Positions 25,578-33,740 of a stretch of 64,000 nucleotides of DNA are shown piece by piece. This DNA is from Hyphococcus aureus. Lineage in GTDB: Bacteria; Pseudomonadota; Alphaproteobacteria; Caulobacterales; Parvularculaceae. The stretch lies in the NCBI RefSeq assembly GCF_042643165.1, contig NZ_JBHRSH010000001.1, positions 558,001 to 622,000 on the forward strand, written 5' to 3'. A program made the position numbers and the translations under genes. The notes below the pieces were generated by a model. That model did no database searches and had not been told where the DNA came from. It saw only the letters and a list, made by a program, of their open reading frames with translations. How positions within the stretch are numbered: position 1 is the first letter of the stretch; each line of letters begins with the position of its first letter.

Positions 25578-26154
25578 TGAGCTTCTCCGCGGGTCTTTCT
25601 TCAGCCCGTTCTTCAAATATCCGCGTCATCTCCGCCTGGCAATCGCGCATCGCTCTTGAAACATGCTGGCGAACGGCTTCGGGCTTCATGCTGAGCCGGG
25701 CCGCAATCTCGGTTTCGGTCAATTCGTGAAATCGCGCCAGAATGAACACTGTTCGGCGCTTCTGCGGCATGGCGCCGACAATCGCGCGAAGCCGGTTCAG
25801 TTTGTCCCGCCGGATCGCTTCGGCTTCCGGCGAAGGGGCCTCCTCGCCGCTCGCCGCGCCCGGATCGGCCGCGTAACGCGCTGCGCCAGCGATCCGCGCT
25901 TCTTCCCGGCGATAGTAATCCGCAAGCTGATTGCGCGCGGCGCGAAACAGATACTGGCGAACGTCGCGCACCGAATAAATCGCGGTTCTCGCCGCGAGCG
26001 ACGCAAAAACCGTATGCGCAATGTCCGCGGCAATCGCCCGCTCGGGCAGCCGGTTCGCCAGGAACGACACCAGAGGTTCATGATAGGCGCGATAGGCGTC
26101 TTCAAGATCGAGGGCGCCCGCTGCCGCCGTGGAGAAGCCGTCGTCAGGCGCCAT
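25552..26154 (-). CDS. fecI: ECF RNA polymerase sigma factor, FecI type
   Basis: 200 residues. The sigma-2 region is LEDAYRAYHEPLVSFLANRL...AADIAHTVFASLAAR and RQYLFRAARNQLADYYRR. The sigma-4 region is LRAIVGAMPQKRRTVFILARFHELTETEIAARLSMKPEAVRQHVSRAM. It is the first gene of the fecI-fecR-receptor-isopeptidase run and should drive that run when the receptor senses its peptide. Confidence 0.92.
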   Translation of the reverse strand: MAPDDGFSTAAAGALDLEDAYRAYHEPLVSFLANRLPERAIAADIAHTVFASLAARTAIYSVRDVRQYLFRAARNQLADYYRREEARIAGAARYAADPGAASGEEAPSPEAEAIRRDKLNRLRAIVGAMPQKRRTVFILARFHELTETEIAARLSMKPEAVRQHVSRAMRDCQAEMTRIFEERAEERPAEKLNGRAATRR

Positions 26155-26181
26155 CGGATCGCCCCTTTTTGCGCGCGTTCG

Positions 26182-26739
26182 TCATCGCGCGGCCGCCTTT
26201 GTTCGCGTGGAAGCCGCGGACAGCCGTTTGAGGAGTTTGCGGACGAGCGTGCGATCGGGCGCGTTCGCGATCGCCTGATAGCTCCTGATCAGGTCGATAA
26301 GTTCACCCTCGCGCGCCGGCGCCGCTCGCGGACTGACGGTCAGCGGCACAACAAGGATCGGGTTCTTTTTTGTCTTCGCCGCTCCGCGCGAACGCCCCGG
26401 CCTGCCGCGCAGCCCCGCGTAAAGCGCGCCGACTTCGACGCCCAAGATTTCCGCGGCGCGATAGGCGGTCGAAGCCGCCATGCGGTCCCTACCGCTTTCG
26501 TATTTCTGAATCTGCTGAAGACTCACACCGAGCCGACGGCCGAGCTCGGTCTGGTTCAGCCCTTGAGACAACCGCAATTGCTTGAGGGTTGTACCAAGTC
26601 CTGCTTCGATCAGTTTGGCCGTATCTTCCGGAGCCCGTCTTATGCGGGGCCGAATGGGCTTGCCCGGCCTCGTCGCCGGCGCCTTGGGCCGATTGTTTGG
26701 GGGGCCATCGTCCCTACTTTGATCCTGTCGCCGACTCAT
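26182..26739 (-). CDS. XRE-family transcriptional regulator upstream of fecI
   Basis: About 185 residues from ATG 26739 (MSRRQDQSRDDG). The HTH is TTLKQLRLSQGLNQTELGRRLGVSLQQIQKYESGRDRM, and the C-terminal helix EGELIDLIRSYQAIANAPDRTLVRKLLKRL is typical of alphaproteobacterial XRE regulators. It ends 27 bp before fecI on the same strand and is divergent from a small XRE gene across the 26776-26806 palindromes. It may feed control into the lasso uptake operon. Confidence 0.82.
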   Translation of the reverse strand: MSRRQDQSRDDGPPNNRPKAPATRPGKPIRPRIRRAPEDTAKLIEAGLGTTLKQLRLSQGLNQTELGRRLGVSLQQIQKYESGRDRMAASTAYRAAEILGVEVGALYAGLRGRPGRSRGAAKTKKNPILVVPLTVSPRAAPAREGELIDLIRSYQAIANAPDRTLVRKLLKRLSAASTRTKAAAR

Positions 26740-26775
26740 CGCTCTGCCATTTGCCCAGCTCCAAGGCCACAAGAA

Positions 26776-26806
26776 ATGCACATGTGCATTTTATGCATAT
26801 GTGCAT
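26776..26806. promoter_or_regulatory. Paired palindromic operators, copy 1
   Basis: ATGCACATGTGCAT (26776-26789, perfect palindrome) and ATGCATATGTGCAT (26793-26806), 17 bp apart centre to centre. They lie between the divergent XRE genes. The same pair with the same spacing recurs at 27085-27115. Confidence 0.75.
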
Positions 26807-26830
26807 AGCGGTCAATGGCACTCCTCGGAC

Positions 26831-27046
26831 GTGGCGAACCTGAGAGAGAATTTGGCTAGAAATCTTCGCGCGAGGCGCGGGAAGAAAACGCAAGCTGCGT
26901 TCGGTCAGCGCGTCGGCGTTCATCAGTCAACGATTTATCGTATCGAACAAGGAACCCAGAATGTTACGATCGATACGTTGCAGACACTCTGTAATCGACT
27001 CCGATGCCCGGCAAGTGACCTTCTCGACGACCCGAAAGGCAAGTGA
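26831..27046 (+). CDS. Small XRE-family regulator, paralogue 1
   Basis: About 71 residues from GTG 26831; an in-frame GTG at 26801 lies inside the operator and is less likely. A single HTH covers nearly the whole protein: NLRARRGKKTQAAFGQRVGVHQSTIYRIEQG, then IDTLQTLCNRLRCPASDLL. It closely matches the next gene. No strong ribosome-binding site is visible, so it could be leaderless. Confidence 0.65.
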   Translation: MANLRENLARNLRARRGKKTQAAFGQRVGVHQSTIYRIEQGTQNVTIDTLQTLCNRLRCPASDLLDDPKGK

Positions 27047-27084
27047 GCATTTGGAGACACGTCAGCGGCGTACAGGCGAGCTAA

Positions 27085-27115
27085 ATGCGCAAGTGCATTT
27101 TATGCACATGTGCAT
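27085..27115. promoter_or_regulatory. Paired palindromic operators, copy 2
   Basis: ATGCGCAAGTGCAT (27085-27098) and ATGCACATGTGCAT (27102-27115), again 17 bp centre to centre. The flanking DNA also resembles copy 1 (TGGCAC-N-CC...GG-CGTG), so gene and operator were duplicated together. Confidence 0.75.
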
Positions 27116-27139
27116 TGCACGCCGTGGCACGCCAAGGCC

Positions 27140-27343
27140 GTGCCAAACTTTCGCAAAATTCTCGCGCACAATATTCGTGCACGCCGAGGTAAACTGACTC
27201 AAAAGGAGTTTGCCAGAAAACTCGGAATTGACCAGGCGTCGGTAAACCGGATTGAACTTGGCGAGCAAAACATCACGATTGATACGTTGCAGCTTATTTG
27301 CGATAGGCTGAAGTGCGCCGCCGGTGATTTGCTGGACAGTTGA
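27140..27343 (+). CDS. Small XRE-family regulator, paralogue 2
   Basis: About 67 residues from GTG 27140. HTH: NIRARRGKLTQKEFARKLGIDQASVNRIELG, then IDTLQLICDRLKCAAGDLL. It is a tandem paralogue of the gene at 26831, with matching upstream operators. Probably an autoregulator; the divergence of the recognition helix between copies suggests partly distinct targets. Confidence 0.65.
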   Translation: MPNFRKILAHNIRARRGKLTQKEFARKLGIDQASVNRIELGEQNITIDTLQLICDRLKCAAGDLLDS

Positions 27344-27395
27344 TTTGCAAGCAGCGTCAATTCCGGAATTCGCAAGTCACCACGGACGGATACTC

Positions 27396-27635
27396 TTGTC
27401 GGCAAAGACGTTAGGATCGAAACGCCATAAGGCGTTTATCGCTTTGCTGATTAAAGAGCGAAAAGCCGCGAAAATGAATCAGACCGAACTCGCACGAGCG
27501 CTTGGGCAATATCAGTCGTTTGTCGCCAGAGTGGAAAGCGGCGAACGGCGGGTTGATGTGATCGAATTTCTCGACCTAGCGAACGCAATTGGGTTTGACC
27601 CGAAAAAAGCAATCGCGAAATTAGCGGCGAAATAG
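27396..27635 (+). CDS. Small XRE-family regulator, third copy (divergent)
   Basis: About 79 residues from a TTG at 27396; the frame is open from 27324 but that part overlaps paralogue 2. HTH: LLIKERKAAKMNQTELARALGQYQSFVARVESGERRVDVIEFLDLANAIGFDP. It belongs to the short XRE type common on mobile elements. It lacks the ATGCRCAWGTGCAT operators of its neighbours. Start uncertain. Confidence 0.6.
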   Translation: MSAKTLGSKRHKAFIALLIKERKAAKMNQTELARALGQYQSFVARVESGERRVDVIEFLDLANAIGFDPKKAIAKLAAK

Positions 27636-27740
27636 CCGCATCTGATGCTATGTCGGTCGCAGGTGGAGTGACAACTAATATACGCCGGCTAAATCCTCGA
27701 AGCGGACCTCCGCGATTATGACCCTCTTCCGATACGCGTC

Positions 27741-28787
27741 TTATGAAATAGACGCGAGCGTCGAAACGGAAACCGGCGAATAAGGAGCCGCGGGATAGGC
27801 GAGAAAGCGCCTCTTCACATCCTGTCCATTGGCGTCCGCGAGCGCGCGCGCCAAGGCCGGTAGCTCTTTTCGCGCGCGGCGCACGTTATCGAGCTCGATG
27901 GGTTTGTCGCTTTCTGGCGCATCGACGCGGAGGACACGGTCCTTGCCGAGCAACAGATACGCCTGGCCGAGGGCGTTGCGTGACTGCGCCCTGATCGCCG
28001 CCTTTATGATCCCGCGCCAACCCCACAGTCCAGCGACAGACAGTTTCGCGTCCACACGCTGCACCGTCTCGCCGCAACCGAGGCTTAACACCTCGATCTG
28101 CCGGCGGTCGAGATCGAAGCAGGCGAGCGCGTCGACGACGGCGTTCATGACGGGATTGTTCGCCCAGACGCCGCCGTCGACGAACATGTAATGGTTGTTC
28201 TCGAACGCCTTGAAATAAGTCGGCGCGGCGGCTGTCGCCATGGCGACGCGCGCCATCTGTTCGTGCTGATCCTTCGAATAGTCGGGATGATGCGGCGTCT
28301 TGTATATCCAAGGCTCGCCATAGCGGCCTTCGAAAGCGGGAATGACGAGGCGCGTCGTTGCTTCCCCGATGACGCGGTCACGAAAAATCTTGCGCAATTC
28401 GGTCTCAAGGGATTTTTCATCATAGATATAGCGAACCACGTGGCGGCACTTGCGCAAAGCCCTCGTCGCGACGTTTCCTGGCGGGAAGATCGCTTCGCCG
28501 CGCTCCGTGTAGAGCTTGAGAATGTCGTCCGCCTTTATGGCGCAGGCAAGGCCGAGCGCGATGACGCCGCCCGTCGAAGTTCCGGCGATCATGTCGAAAT
28601 ATCGCCCGACGGACGTGCCGCCTAAAAACCGCGCTTCGAGCTCTCGAAGATAAGCCGCGGGAAGGATTCCACAGATTCCGCCGCCGTCGATCGCAAGGAT
28701 GCGGAACGGCCGGTTTTTCGGCCACGGCAATTTAACGCGCTGATGCTCGATCGCGCCGGAGGATCGGCGCGGCGGTTCATATGTCAT
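27741..28787 (-). CDS. capV: CBASS effector: patatin-like phospholipase CapV
   Basis: About 348 residues from ATG 28787, which overlaps the E2 stop by 4 bp and follows GAGGAG. The oxyanion motif is IDGGGICGILPA, the nucleophile elbow AGTSTGG, and the catalytic Asp is in FVDGGVWANNP. On activation by the cyclic nucleotide made by the neighbouring CD-NTase it would degrade membrane lipids and kill the infected cell. Last gene of the CBASS operon. Confidence 0.9.
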   Translation of the reverse strand: MTYEPPRRSSGAIEHQRVKLPWPKNRPFRILAIDGGGICGILPAAYLRELEARFLGGTSVGRYFDMIAGTSTGGVIALGLACAIKADDILKLYTERGEAIFPPGNVATRALRKCRHVVRYIYDEKSLETELRKIFRDRVIGEATTRLVIPAFEGRYGEPWIYKTPHHPDYSKDQHEQMARVAMATAAAPTYFKAFENNHYMFVDGGVWANNPVMNAVVDALACFDLDRRQIEVLSLGCGETVQRVDAKLSVAGLWGWRGIIKAAIRAQSRNALGQAYLLLGKDRVLRVDAPESDKPIELDNVRRARKELPALARALADANGQDVKRRFLAYPAAPYSPVSVSTLASIS

Positions 28788-29260
28788 GCGCATCTCCTCA
28801 AGCATGCAAGCGGCGGACGGTGCCCGTGCCGGCCGCCGCCCTCCCACCGGCCGGTGACCCTCCAGGATTCGTAGCAAGCTAGCCAGTCAGCAGTCCAAGG
28901 CACGGTGGTGAAAGCGAGATAATCGTCCGGGGTCCATTCGTCTTCGGCGGGATCGAACAGGCAGAGCGGCGACAGCGGGAGATAGTCCCGACGCTCATAG
29001 ACATGCGGAAGTGGGGCTTCTTCGGCCGCCTCGAAGTTCGGCTTCAGCGCCGGCCATAAGACACGCACGACCGGAAAGACTGGCGCGCCGATCCAGGGCC
29101 CTTGCGGCGGCAGGCTGTAGGCTATCTCGACTTCATAGGTCTTTTCGATTCCAGCGAGCGGACCGCGCCAGACCGCACCCGTTTGGCTACGGGCGTCGAC
29201 CGCGAGACGGCGCCAATGGAGCGACATCAAGGTGATTTGCTGATCAATGGTCTTCATCAT
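28784..29260 (-). CDS. CBASS E2-like conjugating protein (short Cap2 type)
   Basis: About 158 residues from ATG 29260 (or 29257). E2-like fold motifs: TYEVEIAYSLPPQGPWIG, PVVRVLWPALKP, and the probable active Cys100 in PLSPLCLFDPAEDEWTP, followed by YLAFTTVPWTADWLACYESWRVTGRW. There is no E1 domain and no Cap3/JAB peptidase nearby, which defines type II-short CBASS. In studied systems the E2 conjugates to the CD-NTase and tunes it. It overlaps the CD-NTase by 17 bp and capV by 4 bp. Confidence 0.85.
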   Translation of the reverse strand: MMKTIDQQITLMSLHWRRLAVDARSQTGAVWRGPLAGIEKTYEVEIAYSLPPQGPWIGAPVFPVVRVLWPALKPNFEAAEEAPLPHVYERRDYLPLSPLCLFDPAEDEWTPDDYLAFTTVPWTADWLACYESWRVTGRWEGGGRHGHRPPLACLRRCA

Positions 29261-30500
29261 CGAGAAGCCCGCCGTAGAAGGTGTGCGGCCGCGCCGCGGC
29301 CGGCACCGCCGACGTCGCCCCAATAATGGCGGGCGCCACGCGGCCCGTCACGAGATGGTGCCGCGCACCCGTCCGCACGGCTTCCGACAGGCGCGACGCA
29401 TAGTCCTCGATCACCGAGACCGCCGGGCCCTCGCCGAACATCTCCGTGAGCAAGGCCCTTTGTTCCTCGAGGTCGCGTTCGCCCGAAATCAAGTCTTTCA
29501 GCTGAACGCGAAACAGTTTGAGATCGCCGATGTAAAGGCGCTGCGACTCGCGGTGTTCCGGCCAGCGATCCGTGAACGCATCATCCCGGCATTTCGGGTT
29601 GCGAATATCGACGAGACGTCCCTCGCGCTCAGCGGACTCCAGTCTTTCAAGAAGGTCGCCGGTGATGGCGAAGAGCGCCTGCGAAATGCTGGCGCCTTCG
29701 ATAACGGCGTCGACCATGACGGCCGCCATCATGACGGAGGGCGGCATGCGCAGCCCTTTCCGGCTTTGGTAGCGGCTGTTCCGGTTGCGTTTCATCAGCT
29801 GATGCGCGACGACCAAGGCCGACTTGCCGAGTTCGGCGTCGGGGACGTCCTTATAGGCGGCGTCTTCGGCCAAGAGTTCGCGATCGTGAATGCGCACGCG
29901 CTTTCCGTAGGCCTCTCGGAACGCGAGGTCGGCGGGCGTATTGGCGAGGACGTGCTCGCAGAACGCCCAGCTGTTCATGATTTTCGTGAAATGCTCCGCC
30001 GCCGGAGCGCCGGGCTTTGCGTGGAAAATGACGCTCTTGCGCGCGTCTTGGGGGTCGATCACGATCGAAGGTGTGACGTCGAGGTGCATGCCGTCGGCGT
30101 AGTGAATCGTCACGCAGCGTGTCTGGCGCTCCACCTGCCCGTGATAGCGCGAGCCCGGCGGACCGTTCAGTGCCTCGAAAAGGAGATCAAGCGCCGTTTC
30201 CGGCGATGTGTCGGCGGGCAGGTTGAGCTCGGCGACGATGTCGATGTCGTAGCCGTCGTCCCGACGGCGGGCCCGAATGGTCGCGCGGATCGCCATCGAG
30301 CCTTGCGGATAAAACCAGGCCACGAGGTCATGGAGCGGGCTGCCTTCCCGCTCGATATGGGTGCGCGCGGACCCGTAGCGATCGATCGCCTTGCGCCGTT
30401 GGCTGGGCGGCAGTTCGATCCGGATCGCGGTTTCGGCCAGCAGGAGTTCGCCGACCGGCGATTCCGGGCTTAAGGGGGTTTTAGGGGGCGTCAACAGCAT
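29244..30500 (-). CDS. CD-NTase (cGAS/DncV-like cyclic oligonucleotide synthase) of CBASS
   Basis: About 418 residues from ATG 30500 (GGAGAAACGAAG before it). The nucleotidyltransferase core is PQGSMAIRATI, then GYDIDIVAEL (two catalytic Asp) and MHLDVTPSIV (third Asp). It makes a cyclic nucleotide signal after phage infection. The C-terminus carries Gly-Gly (FYGG) followed by seven residues, a possible conjugation tail for the E2-like protein. The divergent gene is a WYL regulator. Confidence 0.9.
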   Translation of the reverse strand: MLLTPPKTPLSPESPVGELLLAETAIRIELPPSQRRKAIDRYGSARTHIEREGSPLHDLVAWFYPQGSMAIRATIRARRRDDGYDIDIVAELNLPADTSPETALDLLFEALNGPPGSRYHGQVERQTRCVTIHYADGMHLDVTPSIVIDPQDARKSVIFHAKPGAPAAEHFTKIMNSWAFCEHVLANTPADLAFREAYGKRVRIHDRELLAEDAAYKDVPDAELGKSALVVAHQLMKRNRNSRYQSRKGLRMPPSVMMAAVMVDAVIEGASISQALFAITGDLLERLESAEREGRLVDIRNPKCRDDAFTDRWPEHRESQRLYIGDLKLFRVQLKDLISGERDLEEQRALLTEMFGEGPAVSVIEDYASRLSEAVRTGARHHLVTGRVAPAIIGATSAVPAAARPHTFYGGLLDDEDH

Positions 30501-30595
30501 CTTCGTTTCTCCGAAAGCGGGCGGCCCGCCATCGGGCCCCACCGACTGCGCGCCCTTCTTGCCCCACCCGCGCAATCGCTCTAGTTTCTTATATG

Positions 30596-30610
30596 ATCAG
30601 CTTTGCTGAT
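30596..30610. promoter_or_regulatory. Candidate CapW operator (ATCAGC-TTT-GCTGAT)
   Basis: Perfect 15-bp inverted repeat in the 143-bp gap between the divergent CD-NTase and WYL regulator genes, 34 bp upstream of the regulator start. CapW/BrxR regulators bind palindromes at such divergent promoters. Inferred from position and symmetry. Confidence 0.6.
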
Positions 30611-30643
30611 TCGTCAAGTAACCTGATGTATGAGAGGCGCGCC

Positions 30644-31522
30644 ATGACCGAAGCCAAACCTGCAGGACGTTGGAGCATCGAGCAACGCCTTGAATTTATT
30701 GAGTTTCGTCTCTTTTGGGAGGGAACCATTCGGCGCATCGACATCCGCAGAAAGTTTTCCGTATCGCTGCAGCAAGCGTCGATCGACATAAACAAATACC
30801 GGGATCTTGCGCCGGACAACCTCTTTTACGACGCCAGCGACAAGCGCTATTACGCGGCTAAGGGCTTCAAGCCGCTGTTCCATAAGCCGAACCCCGGCCG
30901 CTACCTCGCTCAACTCCGCGCCATCACCGAAGACGTCATCTCCGAAGAGGAGACGATGATCGGGAGCCTGCCTGATTGCGATGTCCTGCCGATTCCGGCG
31001 CGGACCGTTTCCGCCAGCAAGCTCAGGAAGATCCTCCAGGCGATCCGGACCCAGCAGTCGATCATGGTCGAGTACCAGTCGATGAACGATGCGCGCCCGG
31101 AACCTCTCTGGCGTACGATCACGCCGCATGCAATCGCGTCGGACGGGCTCAGATGGCATGCGCGGGCCTATTGTCACCTCGAAGAGCGATTTAAGGACTT
31201 CATCATCTCGCGCTGCCTGCGCATCGGTAAGGTCGGCGACTCGCACCCGATCAATCGAGAGGACGCCGATTGGAACTGTTTCTTCGACGTCATCTTGGCA
31301 CCCAACCCCGCGCTTGGCGTGGCGCAACAACGCACTATCGAAATCGATTACGGCATGAAGGACGGAAGCTGCACGGTGCGAGTCCGGAGAGCTCTGCTCT
31401 ATTATTTCGATAAGCGCATGCGCCTCGATGTCAGCGCAAAACACGACCGCCCGAAAGAAACGCCACTGATCGTCAAGAACCGGAAAGACTATGACGCAGC
31501 GCTTTCCGGCAGCGTGACGTGA
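30644..31522 (+). CDS. capW: WYL-domain transcriptional regulator, CapW/BrxR type
   Basis: About 292 residues from ATG 30644. N-terminal winged helix: SIEQRLEFIEFRLFWEGTIRRIDIRRKFSVSLQQASIDINKY. The WYL domain spans LRKILQAIRTQQSIMVEYQSM to AIASDGLRWHARAYCHLEERFKDFIISRC, followed by a C-terminal dimerisation part. It is divergent from the CBASS operon, the arrangement of CapW, which represses CBASS until infection. Confidence 0.87.
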   Translation: MTEAKPAGRWSIEQRLEFIEFRLFWEGTIRRIDIRRKFSVSLQQASIDINKYRDLAPDNLFYDASDKRYYAAKGFKPLFHKPNPGRYLAQLRAITEDVISEEETMIGSLPDCDVLPIPARTVSASKLRKILQAIRTQQSIMVEYQSMNDARPEPLWRTITPHAIASDGLRWHARAYCHLEERFKDFIISRCLRIGKVGDSHPINREDADWNCFFDVILAPNPALGVAQQRTIEIDYGMKDGSCTVRVRRALLYYFDKRMRLDVSAKHDRPKETPLIVKNRKDYDAALSGSVT

Positions 31523-31779
31523 CTTTCTTGCCAACGGCCTTCGAAATCGTGTTCGTTTGCTTGCCGGGGCTCAGTGAGCCGTTCGCAACGTCCGCTTTTG
31601 CGCGCATTGCCGCCATCCGGCCCCACGTCGATATTAACAATTTGTCGCCGTAGCCGCATTCGCTCTTCTCACGTTCACGTCTCGGCCCCTCCCGGTTACA
31701 GGCGGACGTCTAATTTCTGGCGCTGAGGGTGGTCCAGACGCGGGAACCTTCCGACGCCGAAAACGCGCCGTCGGACCGC

Positions 31780-33504
31780 TCAAGCACCCAAGCTGCAAAA
31801 CCTTTCATATCCCGGACACTCCCGCAGCAGCGTCTCATGCCGCCCCGCTTCAAGCCCGCCATTTTCCAGAAACAACACGACGTCCGCCTCCGGCGCCAGC
31901 GCAACTCTGTGCGTAATGAGAATAAGTGTCGTGCGGTCTCGATAGCGCTCCTTTAACGTACGTATCGCACGCGCTTCGCTTGTCCGATCGAGCGCCGAGG
32001 TTGTTTCATCCAGAATAACAACGGGCGCCGAAACGCCAGCAAGCCTTGCCAGTTCCAGCTTCTGCATCTGGCCCCCAGAGAGACGCGCCCCTTGTTCGCC
32101 GACGGCGAGGTCAAGATCGATGGGCCGGCCGGATTCGTAAAAGCGCCACTCGTCCAACAAGGAGGCAAGTTCGGCCTCGGCGACCTGAGTCGGCGGATAG
32201 AGCGCGTTTTCGCGAAGGGTGCGGTTGAAGAGACCGATGCTTTGCGGTGCGTAGAGCACGAGCCAATGGCGTTCATCCGGCTCAATTTCGCGCAACGGCC
32301 GGCCATCGATCGAAACGGCGCCCTCCTCCGGAGCGATAATCCCCGCGATGATCTGCGCGAGGGTCGATTTGCCCGAGCCGTTCGGCCCGACCATTACGAC
32401 GAAGGCGCCCGGCGCAATGTACGCGGACGCATCGCGCAGCACCCATTCTTCGCCGTACCGGAATCCGATGTCGTCGAGCTCTATCGCCGCAGGACCTGCA
32501 CGCTCTGACGCAGGGAGTAGATGCTTGTCGGGAATGCCGCCACCGAGTTCGAGCGCCTCGCTGATATTGGCGATGGAGACGCCGGCCTGACGTATGACGT
32601 AACCGAAACCGCCGAGCGGCAACGCCAGGCGAAACGCATAAGCTTGGAGAAGGACGAAATCGCCAACGGTGAGCCGTCCGGCGGAAACATCGGCGGTGCC
32701 GAGAATGAGCAGCACGCTCAAGCCCGCAGCGAGGACGGCTGATTGGAACGTCGCTGTCGCCGCGATGAGCTGCGACACGGCCTCGTTTGCGGCGCGCCGC
32801 GCGACGAGCGCCTCGTCGATCCTATCGCGCTCTGCTGCGAGATTGCCGTTGAAGACGACCCGCCGCGCGTTTCTGAGAATGTCGCCGACCGTTTGCGCCT
32901 GGCAGGCGGCCGCTTCATGGGCGGTGCGCGCGGCCTCCTGAAAGCGGCCCGCGCCATGCCCCGTTGCGATGATATAGAGGCCGAGCGCGGCGCCCATCAT
33001 CGCAACATAGGAGGGCGGCGCGAGTGCGCCGACGATGGCGAGGCTGATCAAGGTTTGGGCGATGAGCGGCGCCATGCGCCACAAGAGGCCGTCGATCACG
33101 ATCTGAAGGCTGAAGGGCAGCCGCTCCAGAACTCCCTGAAGGCGCGCGCTGTCGCCCTCACGCTTTCGGGCAAGGGTCGGAAGCTGCGCCCGCACAGTAT
33201 CGAGCGCGATGCGGCGCGCAAGCTTGTCAATGATCCTTATGGTGAAAGTATATTTCAGCGCTGTCATTGCATTGGTTGCGGTCCAGGCGATGACGAATCC
33301 CGCGACGTAAAGCACGATCAGGCCGAGTGGCCCGGTTCCGGCGGTCAGCGCGTCCACCGCGAGCTTCAAGAGCACGGGCGCCGACACGCCGAGTGCAACA
33401 TTTGCGAGTTCGATGGCGATCGCTGAGGCTGCATCCCGGCGCGCGCTTAGCGACGGCCGGCCGATCATCGCGACAAGACGCCGGATCACTCCAAAGCTCG
33501 TCAC
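31780..33504 (-). CDS. ABC exporter, fused membrane and ATPase domains
   Basis: 574 residues. Six membrane helices lie in about residues 20-310. The nucleotide-binding domain has Walker A VGPNGSGKST, signature LSGGQMQKLELA, Walker B VVILDETTSALD and an H-loop THR. It is a half-transporter that should homodimerise. No partner gene is adjacent. It could be a drug, lipid or peptide exporter. Lasso loci with an isopeptidase often lack a dedicated exporter, so a link to the lasso peptide 12 kb away cannot be excluded but is not supported. Confidence 0.85.
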   Translation of the reverse strand: MTSFGVIRRLVAMIGRPSLSARRDAASAIAIELANVALGVSAPVLLKLAVDALTAGTGPLGLIVLYVAGFVIAWTATNAMTALKYTFTIRIIDKLARRIALDTVRAQLPTLARKREGDSARLQGVLERLPFSLQIVIDGLLWRMAPLIAQTLISLAIVGALAPPSYVAMMGAALGLYIIATGHGAGRFQEAARTAHEAAACQAQTVGDILRNARRVVFNGNLAAERDRIDEALVARRAANEAVSQLIAATATFQSAVLAAGLSVLLILGTADVSAGRLTVGDFVLLQAYAFRLALPLGGFGYVIRQAGVSIANISEALELGGGIPDKHLLPASERAGPAAIELDDIGFRYGEEWVLRDASAYIAPGAFVVMVGPNGSGKSTLAQIIAGIIAPEEGAVSIDGRPLREIEPDERHWLVLYAPQSIGLFNRTLRENALYPPTQVAEAELASLLDEWRFYESGRPIDLDLAVGEQGARLSGGQMQKLELARLAGVSAPVVILDETTSALDRTSEARAIRTLKERYRDRTTLILITHRVALAPEADVVLFLENGGLEAGRHETLLRECPGYERFCSLGA

Positions 33505-33740
33505 ACGATCGCTATTTCCGCCTCCCCGGGCTGCTGCGCGTCAAGTATCAAATAACATTTCCCAGCACGCTTCCAGATTCGACCGGTGGTCCGCAGGGGT
33601 AGTGAGACCAGACCACAGTCGAGGTCGGCCTCATGATTACCTAACTGGTAGCGGCATCATTTTGCTGACGCCATTCAAATATCGAGAGATAGCTATGGGT
33701 GTTGGTTATAACAGATAAGAATTCAGGAGATAAAAGCTCA

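Noticed and set aside
30614..31534. Minus-strand open frame opposite the WYL regulator
   Set aside because: The plus-strand protein has clear wHTH and WYL domains; the reverse frame has none.
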